Below the pieces are notes generated by a model, which saw only the letters and a program-made list of their open reading frames with translations, ran no database searches and was not told the DNA's origin. 64,000 nt of DNA from Alphaproteobacteria bacterium (GTDB lineage: Bacteria > Pseudomonadota > Alphaproteobacteria > CACIAM-22H2): contig JAEULA010000093.1 of NCBI GenBank assembly GCA_016793165.1, positions 1 to 64,000 of the forward strand. Reading direction: 5' to 3'. The position numbers were made by a program, and so were the translations under genes. The stretch's first letter is position 1. The number at the start of each line of letters is the position of its first letter. Below, in pieces: positions 58,934 to 64,000 of this stretch.

Positions 58934-59965
58934 CTAGGGCCCCGACCGGGCGACCGGCGCGATGTCGAAGGCGGCGAGCGCATCGAGCAAGGCCGGCGAC
59001 GGCGCGCCTTCGGCGATGAGGACCAGCCGGCCCGGCTGCGGCGCCGGGGCGTCGAGCAGGGCCGGCGGATGGACGGTCCCGGGCGCGGCCTGGAGCACGC
59101 CGCAGCGCGATCCGTCGCCGACGGCGAGCAGGCCCTTGAGCCGGAGCAGCCCCGGCCCGGCGCAGCGCCGGATCGCGTCGGCGAGCGCATCGAGCTCGTG
59201 CACGGCCAGGATGCGGCGCGCCTCGAGCACCACGGCGCGGAACCGCAGCGCGTGCCGGCCATCGATATGGGGAAGATCGTGGTGGCCGTGATCGTCGTGC
59301 CCGTCATGCGCGTGATGCCCGGCGGACGACGGCGTCGCGGCGCCGCGCGGCGACAGGGCCCAGGGCTCGTCCCCGTCCAGGCCGTCGCCGTGCCGCGAAA
59401 TGCGGATCGACGCCGCGGCATTGAGCGCACGCAGGCGCGCCGTGAGCGCCTCGACGGCGCCCGGCGGCGCAAGATCGGCCTTGGTGACCAGCAGCTTGTC
59501 GGCGAGCACCACCTGCGCCACCGCCTCGGCGTGCCGCTCGAGCACCGCCAGGCCCGCGACCGCATCGCAGGTCGTGATCACCGCGCCGGGACGGAACCGC
59601 GCCGCCACCCGCGGCTCCTCGAAGACGAAGCCGAGGATCGGCGCGGGATCGGCGACGCCCGACGTCTCCACGATCACGCGATCGAAGTCGCGCAGGCGGC
59701 CCGCCTGTCGCTGCGCGAGGACATCGAGCAGCGTGTCGACCAGGTTGCCCCGGATGGTGCAGCAGAGACAGCCGTTGGCGAGCAGGATCGTATCGTCGCT
59801 CGACGCCTCGAGGAGATCGTGGTCGATCCCGACCTCGCCGAACTCGTTGACGATGACGAGAGTCGCGGCCAGCTGCGGGCGCTCGAGCAATCGTTTGATC
59901 AGCGTGGTCTTGCCGCTGCCGAGGAAACCCGTGACCAGGCCGACGGGAATCCGCGGCCCGCTCAC
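58934..59965 (-). CDS. CobW/COG0523-family G3E GTPase with His-rich loop
   Basis: 343 residues from a GTG at 59965 overlapping the hydantoinase stop by four bases (GTGA). Walker A GFLGSGKTT is at 13-21, the metal-binding C-x-C-C motif is C66-L-C68-C69 (NGCLCC), followed by the Mg/switch region ETSGVADP and the guanine-specificity motif VTKADL. A histidine-rich loop (HHAHDGHDDHGHHDLPH) lies at about 215-235, before the CobW C-terminal domain. COG0523 proteins are metal chaperones that insert zinc, cobalt or iron into client enzymes. Translational coupling to a zinc-type amidohydrolase suggests that hydantoinase is the client. Confidence 0.92.
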   Translation of the reverse strand: MSGPRIPVGLVTGFLGSGKTTLIKRLLERPQLAATLVIVNEFGEVGIDHDLLEASSDDTILLANGCLCCTIRGNLVDTLLDVLAQRQAGRLRDFDRVIVETSGVADPAPILGFVFEEPRVAARFRPGAVITTCDAVAGLAVLERHAEAVAQVVLADKLLVTKADLAPPGAVEALTARLRALNAAASIRISRHGDGLDGDEPWALSPRGAATPSSAGHHAHDGHDDHGHHDLPHIDGRHALRFRAVVLEARRILAVHELDALADAIRRCAGPGLLRLKGLLAVGDGSRCGVLQAAPGTVHPPALLDAPAPQPGRLVLIAEGAPSPALLDALAAFDIAPVARSGP

Positions 59966-61341
59966 CGCGGCGGCCCGTGGCGTACGAGGAACCGTCCCTG
60001 CCCGGCACGTCCGAGGAACGCGCCGTCGCGCACGACCACCTCGCCGCGCAGCAGCGTCGCGACCGGCCAGCCGGCAAGCTCCATGCCCTCGTAGGGGTTG
60101 TAACCGATCGCGCCGTAGTGGCTGTCGACGGCCATGCGTCGCCGCGCGTGCGGGTCGATCACGACGAGATCGGCATCGGCGCCCGGCACGATCCGCCCCT
60201 TCTCGGCGCCGAGCCCGAACAGCCGGGCGGGCCCCGCGCTCCAGGCCTCGACGAATTGCGGCAACGTCAGCCGCCCCTGCTCGACGCCGAGCGTGTACAT
60301 CACGGGCAGCCGCGCCTCGACGCCGGGCACGCCGTTGGCGATGCGGTCGAACGACGCCGCGCCGAGCGCCTTGGCCTCGGCGCTGTAGGACGCGTCGTCC
60401 GAGGTCACCGCGCCGAGGCTGCCGCGCGCCACGCCGTCCCACATCCGCGCCTGCGTCGCCGGGTCGCGCAGCGGCGGGCTCATCACGAAGAGATGTCCGT
60501 CGGCGCCGTCGTAGCGCTCGGCCGTGAGCGCGAGATAGTGGATGCAGGTCTCGGCCGAGGCGCGCTGGCCGCGCGCCTGCGCGGCCTCGATCAGCGCCAG
60601 CGCCGGCGCCGAGTTGAGATGGAAGATGTGGAGCGGGCAGCCCGCGTCCTCGGCCAGCAGAAGGCCGCGCGAGACCGCCTCGGTCTCGGCGAGCGCCGGA
60701 CGCGACGACGCATGGAAGCGCGGCGCGGTCTCGCCGGCCGCGAGGTGCCGCGCGATGGCGTGGTCGATGAGCGAGGCGTTCTCGGCGTGCAGGCCGATCG
60801 TGCCGCCCGCCTTGCCGAGCGCGCGCATGAGGTCGTGGAGCGGCCCATCCTCGACCTTGAGCTGCTCCTTCTCGTACACCGTGTAGACCTTGAACGTGGC
60901 GGCGCCCGCCGCGACCAGCGCCGGCACCTCGGCGAGCGTCGTCGCATTGACGTCGGTCGCGATGAGGTGGAGCCCGTAGTCGCAGGCGACGTGGCGATCG
61001 GCCTGGACGCGGCGATGCTTGAGCCCGTCCATCATGCTGCGGCCGCGGCGCTGCAGCGCGAAGTCGATCACGCTGGTGTTGCCGCCGCGGAGCGCGGCCA
61101 CGGTGCCCGAGTGGAAGTCGTAGACGCTGCGCTGGCCCATGAAGCCGATCAGGAAATGGACATGGGCGTCGACGCCGCCAGGCAGCACCAGCAGGTCGCG
61201 CGCCTCGATGATCTCGGCGCCGCGGCCGGCGCCGGGCTCGACGATGTCGACGATCCTGCCGCCGGCGATGACGACGTCCGCCGGTTCGGCGCCGTCGGGA
61301 CGCGCGACGGTGCCCCGCGCAATGACGCGATCGGCGGTCAC
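59962..61341 (-). CDS. Dihydropyrimidinase/D-hydantoinase family amidohydrolase
   Basis: 459 residues from a GTG at 61341 with AGGAGGGG directly upstream (61351-61344); the open frame extends to 61515 but that part has no family similarity. Cyclic-amidohydrolase features: H60-x-H62 (VDAHVHFL), the probable carboxylated lysine K151 (AATFKVYT), H185 (IGLHAENAS), a further His in HIFHLNSAP and an Asp in AVTSDDAS. These bind the two-metal centre that opens hydantoin, dihydropyrimidine or related rings. The substrate is unknown. Neighbours upstream are acyl-CoA dehydrogenases and a CaiD-like hydratase, suggesting catabolism of a nitrogen-containing acid. Its ribosome-binding site lies in the arm of a long inverted repeat (see 61341-61498). 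Confidence 0.92.
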   Translation of the reverse strand: MTADRVIARGTVARPDGAEPADVVIAGGRIVDIVEPGAGRGAEIIEARDLLVLPGGVDAHVHFLIGFMGQRSVYDFHSGTVAALRGGNTSVIDFALQRRGRSMMDGLKHRRVQADRHVACDYGLHLIATDVNATTLAEVPALVAAGAATFKVYTVYEKEQLKVEDGPLHDLMRALGKAGGTIGLHAENASLIDHAIARHLAAGETAPRFHASSRPALAETEAVSRGLLLAEDAGCPLHIFHLNSAPALALIEAAQARGQRASAETCIHYLALTAERYDGADGHLFVMSPPLRDPATQARMWDGVARGSLGAVTSDDASYSAEAKALGAASFDRIANGVPGVEARLPVMYTLGVEQGRLTLPQFVEAWSAGPARLFGLGAEKGRIVPGADADLVVIDPHARRRMAVDSHYGAIGYNPYEGMELAGWPVATLLRGEVVVRDGAFLGRAGQGRFLVRHGPPR

Positions 61342-61498
61342 ATCCCCTCCTGTCGCGCCCAGCGCGATAGGAGGAGTGGCACGGCGCGCAGCGCCGTGAC
61401 GGGGTGGTCCTCGGCGTCTTGCGGGGCCACGCTCGACCTGCCCGGCCGCTTCGCGGCCACCCCTCCTATTCGAGTTGCCGCGCGAACAGGAGGGGATG
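61341..61498 (-). promoter_or_regulatory. Long nested inverted repeat that includes the hydantoinase ribosome-binding site
   Basis: CATCCCCTCCTGT (61341-61353) and ACAGGAGGGGATG (61486-61498) are perfect 13-bp inverted arms; with a one-base bulge the pairing continues through CGCG (61354-61357 with 61481-61484). Inside, ATAGGAGGAGTGGC (61367-61380) and GCCACCCCTCCTAT (61456-61469) pair at 13 of 14 positions. In the minus-strand transcript the 3' outer arm is the hydantoinase ribosome-binding site plus the first G of its GTG start, so the fold would hide it. Each outer arm can also pair locally with its nearest inner arm (CCCCTCCT with AGGAGGGG on one side), giving a mutually exclusive structure. 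The region between the acyl-CoA dehydrogenase stop and the hydantoinase start has no gene. Confidence 0.7.
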
Positions 61499-61527
61499 AG
61501 CGGACGGCCAGGCACATGACGGTCTCC

Positions 61528-62670
61528 TCACCGCAGCATCTCGCGCGAGATCACGATGCGTAGGATCTCGGAGGTGCCGCCGCCGATCTCCGCGAGCTTG
61601 GAATCGCGGTAGTGGCGCTGCATGTCGAATTCCATCAGGTAGCCCCAGCCGCCCATCAGCCGCATGCCGTTGAGCGCGGCGCGGACATAGGCCTCCGACG
61701 AGTAGAGGTTGGCGATCGCGGACTCCTTGTTGTTCGGGATGCCGCGGTCCACGAGCGCGGCGCTGCGATAGAGCAGCAGTCGCGCGGCGTCGATCTCCAT
61801 CTCCATGTCCGCGAGCTTGGCGCGGGTGAGCTGGAACTGCGAGATCTTCTGGCCGAACTGCTCGCGCTCCTTGGTGTAGGCGAGCGCCTTGTCGAGGCAG
61901 GAGCGTGCCGCGCCGACATTCACCGCCGACAGGCAGCAGCGCTCGTAGTCGAGCGTCTTGAGCACGTTGCGCCAGCCGCGATCGACCTCGCCGACGACGC
62001 GCTCGACGGGCACGCGCACGTCGGCCAGGAAGATCTCGTTGAGGTCCATCGGCTTGAGGCCGAGCTTCTTGAGCCGCCGGATCTCGACGCCGGGCGCCTT
62101 CGGGTCGAGCAGGATCATCGAGATCCCGTCGTGCTTGGGCGCGTCGGCATTGGTGCGCGCCATCAGGAGGATGTAGTCGGCGACCTGGGCGCAGGAGCAG
62201 AACATCTTCTGGCCGTCGATCGCCCACTCGTCGCCCCGGCGCACCGCCCGCGTTCGCAGCGAGGCCGCATCGGAGCCGGAGTTCGGCTCGGAAAGCGAGA
62301 AGGCGAAGCGGATCTCGCCGCGGGCCAGCCGCGGCAGCAGGTCGCGCTTCTGCGCCTCGCTGCCGAAATGCGAGAGCGCGTCCGCGGCGATGACGATCGT
62401 CGTGTAGTAGATGTTCGCGGCCGCCTCGAAATGCGTCGCCAGCTCCTCGAGGAAGACGGCGAGGTCGGTGCAGCTGCCGCCGGTGCCGCCATAGGCCTCC
62501 GGGATCGGCAGGCCCAGCCAGCCCTGCGCGGCGAGCTTGGCGAACAGCTCGCTCGGATAGCGCTCCGCCTCGTCGCACTGCCGCACGTACTCGATCGGGC
62601 ATTCCTTCAGCAGGAAGCCGCGCAGCGCGTCCTTCATCGCGCGCTGCGAGTCGGTCAGGTCGAAATCCAT
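61528..62670 (-). CDS. Acyl-CoA dehydrogenase (isovaleryl/long-chain type active site)
   Basis: 380 residues. Family features: FAFSLSEPNSGSDAASLRTRA, AIDGQKMFCSCAQVADYI, and the C-terminal LMGGWGYLMEFDMQRHYRDSK with EIGGGTSEILRIVISREML. The usual catalytic glutamate of EGTSEI is Gly here (IGGGTSEI), and the base is instead probably E243 (LDYERCCLSA), as in isovaleryl-CoA and long-chain acyl-CoA dehydrogenases. It is the third gene of a minus-strand operon, 19 bases after the CaiD-like gene, and is followed by the 186-bp leader of the hydantoinase gene. Confidence 0.93.
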   Translation of the reverse strand: MDFDLTDSQRAMKDALRGFLLKECPIEYVRQCDEAERYPSELFAKLAAQGWLGLPIPEAYGGTGGSCTDLAVFLEELATHFEAAANIYYTTIVIAADALSHFGSEAQKRDLLPRLARGEIRFAFSLSEPNSGSDAASLRTRAVRRGDEWAIDGQKMFCSCAQVADYILLMARTNADAPKHDGISMILLDPKAPGVEIRRLKKLGLKPMDLNEIFLADVRVPVERVVGEVDRGWRNVLKTLDYERCCLSAVNVGAARSCLDKALAYTKEREQFGQKISQFQLTRAKLADMEMEIDAARLLLYRSAALVDRGIPNNKESAIANLYSSEAYVRAALNGMRLMGGWGYLMEFDMQRHYRDSKLAEIGGGTSEILRIVISREMLR

Positions 62671-62689
62671 GTCGCCTCGGCTCCCGTGT

Positions 62690-63469
62690 TCAGCGTCCCG
62701 ACCACCGCGGCGGCCGCTTCTCGGCGAAGGCCCGCGGCCCTTCGAGAAAATCGTCGGACTCCCGCATCCGCCGGCGCGCCGGCAGGTCGCCGTACATGAC
62801 GCCGAAGGCCGCGGCGTCGGGCACGGTCTCGACCGCGCGCGCGACCTCGAGCAGCGCCTCGACCGCGAGCGGCGCCGCGGTGCAGATCTGGCCGGCGATC
62901 GCGCGCGCCGACTCCATCAGCGACTCGCGCGGCACGATGCGATTGACGAAGCCGAGGCGCAGTCCCTCCTCGGCCGAGAGGCGGCGCCCAGTCAGCAGCA
63001 GCTCGTTGGCGATGCTGACCGGCAGCCGGCGATAGGCCCGCCACAGCCCGCCGGCCTCCGGGATGAAGCCGCGCTGCAACTCGGGCAGCGCGAATTCCGC
63101 CTGCGGGACTGCGAGCACGATGTGCGCGTGCAGCGCGAACTCGAAGCCCCCGCCTACCGCCAGGCCGTTGACGGCGGCGATCACCGGCTTGTTGAACTGG
63201 CGGCGCAGGCCCATGAAGCCGTTCGGCCCGAAATCCTCGCCGGTGTCGCCGGCCGCCACCGCCTTGAGGTCCCAGCCGGCGGAGAAGATGCGCTCGCCGC
63301 CGGCGGTCACGATCGCGCAGCGCAGTCCCGGCGTTTCGCAGAGCCGTCCGAAGGCGGCATCGAGGTCGCGGCACGCCTGCTGGTCGAAGGCGTTCGCCGG
63401 CGGATGGTCGAAGGTGATCTCGAGGACCGGGCCGTTCTCCACCACCTTGACGCGCGTGGGCGCGCTCAC
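62690..63469 (-). CDS. Enoyl-CoA hydratase/isomerase family protein (CaiD-like)
   Basis: 259 residues from a GTG at 63469 overlapping the upstream acyl-CoA dehydrogenase stop by four bases (GTGA). Crotonase-fold features: NAFDQQACRDLDAAF, the oxyanion-hole segment FSAGWDLKAVAAGDTGEDFG, VNGLAVGGGFEFAL, and catalytic glutamates in FALPELQRGFIPEAGG. The sequence resembles carnitinyl-CoA dehydratase (CaiD) more than beta-oxidation hydratases. It probably adds or removes water at a CoA-linked intermediate made by the flanking dehydrogenases. Confidence 0.9.
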   Translation of the reverse strand: MSAPTRVKVVENGPVLEITFDHPPANAFDQQACRDLDAAFGRLCETPGLRCAIVTAGGERIFSAGWDLKAVAAGDTGEDFGPNGFMGLRRQFNKPVIAAVNGLAVGGGFEFALHAHIVLAVPQAEFALPELQRGFIPEAGGLWRAYRRLPVSIANELLLTGRRLSAEEGLRLGFVNRIVPRESLMESARAIAGQICTAAPLAVEALLEVARAVETVPDAAAFGVMYGDLPARRRMRESDDFLEGPRAFAEKRPPRWSGR

Positions 63470-64000
63470 GAGCGGAACTCCCGCAGCACGTCCTTGGCGA
63501 TGATGTCGCGGTGGATCTCGGACGTCCCCTCCCACACCCGCTCGACGCGGGCGTCGCGCCAGAAGCGCTCGAGCGGCATGTCCTTGGTGATGCCCATGCC
63601 GCCCATGATCTGCAGGGCGTTGTCGGTCACGCGGCCGACCATCTCCGAGCCGAAGAGATTGACCTGCGACGCCTCCCGCTGGGTGATCGTGCCGGCATCC
63701 ATCTTGGCCGCGGCATCGAACACCAGCAGCCGCGTGGCGTGGATCTCGGTCGCCATGTCGGCGAGCTTGAACGACGTGCCCTGGAACTGGCCGATCGGCT
63801 TGCCGAAGGCGACGCGCGTGTTGGCCCATCGCGCCGCGTGGCCCATGGCGCGCTCGGCGAGCCCGACGCAGTTCGCCGCGAGCATGACGCGCCCCGAGAA
63901 GATCCAGTTCTTGGCGATGGCGAAGCCGCCGCCCTCGACGCCCAGGATGTTGCGCGCCGGCACGCGCACCCCGTCGAACGAGATGATGCACGACTTCATG
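63466..64000 (-). CDS. Acyl-CoA dehydrogenase, C-terminal part (gene continues beyond the window)
   Basis: Only the last 178 codons are visible; the gene enters from the right edge. The segment shows VRVPARNILGVEGGGFAIAK, the FAD/tetramer region RVAFGKPIGQFQGTSFKLAD, and the C-terminal LQIMGGMGITKDMPLERFWRDAR with WEGTSEIHRDIIAKDVL. Here the canonical catalytic glutamate of EGTSEI is intact, unlike in the other two acyl-CoA dehydrogenases of this window. It overlaps the CaiD-like gene by four bases, so it heads or continues the same operon. Confidence 0.92.
   Translation of the reverse strand, partial: MKSCIISFDGVRVPARNILGVEGGGFAIAKNWIFSGRVMLAANCVGLAERAMGHAARWANTRVAFGKPIGQFQGTSFKLADMATEIHATRLLVFDAAAKMDAGTITQREASQVNLFGSEMVGRVTDNALQIMGGMGITKDMPLERFWRDARVERVWEGTSEIHRDIIAKDVLREFRS

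Noticed and set aside
61496..61519. Seven-codon open frame ATG...TGA on the plus strand after AGGAGGGG
   Set aside because: The ribosome-binding-site-like sequence here is the mirror arm of the inverted repeat; no evidence of plus-strand transcription, so I do not call a leader peptide.

Overview
The window is very GC-rich chromosomal DNA, densely packed with genes on both strands, with frequent GTG and TTG starts and many 4-bp start/stop overlaps. Gene content (protocatechuate branch of the beta-ketoadipate pathway, several acyl-CoA dehydrogenases, a PEP-CTERM-like protein, Wzx/Wzy exopolysaccharide genes, trehalose synthesis, GreB) points to an environmental alphaproteobacterium; I cannot name a genus from the sequence alone. 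I saw no rRNA, tRNA, insertion sequence, prophage or CRISPR array.

Layout. 1-6.6 kb: the start of a CinA-like gene, an enolase-superfamily enzyme, a phosphoesterase coupled to a Ser/Thr kinase-universal stress protein fusion, a BaiN/RdsA-type flavoprotein and a PEP-CTERM-like exported protein. 6.8-17 kb: a ThDP enzyme paired with an acyl-CoA dehydrogenase, a membrane protein, an isochorismatase-like hydrolase, a YfcE-type phosphoesterase, a DUF1640-like protein, an ABC-F ATPase, a membrane-anchored propeller-like protein and an MFS transporter. 17.3-25 kb: an IlvD/EDD dehydratase followed by an aromatic-catabolism block pcaH-pcaG-(MetE-like)-pcaB-pcaC-(periplasmic binding protein), with a second, exported intradiol dioxygenase facing it.

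25-30.4 kb: an envelope-stress-like signalling block: a Spy/CpxP-like protein divergent from a PAS histidine kinase, then an OmpR-type regulator and an EnvZ-like kinase, with palindromes and a shared TGTAACGGCGG element in the control regions. 30.5-36.8 kb: an AspH-like oxygenase, ThiD, an SDR, and an unrecognised 469-residue protein next to a pentapeptide-repeat protein.

36.9-54 kb is an exopolysaccharide locus: acyltransferase, glycosyltransferases, Wzy-like polymerase, pyruvyl transferase, exported GH16 glycanase, Wzx-like flippase, methyltransferase, initiating sugar transferase, outer-membrane barrel, Wza-like export protein and Wzc-like tyrosine kinase. Together these can initiate, extend, decorate, flip, polymerise, export and trim an acidic polysaccharide. 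54.3-58.3 kb is otsB-GH15-otsA with overlapping genes (trehalose metabolism). From 58.3 kb to the end everything is on the minus strand: acyl-CoA dehydrogenase - CaiD-like hydratase - acyl-CoA dehydrogenase - hydantoinase - CobW GTPase - greB.

The most interesting unexplained structure is a 158-bp nested inverted repeat (61341-61498) whose arm contains the hydantoinase ribosome-binding site, so the leader RNA could hide or expose that site. Second is the palindrome-rich control region of the signalling block.
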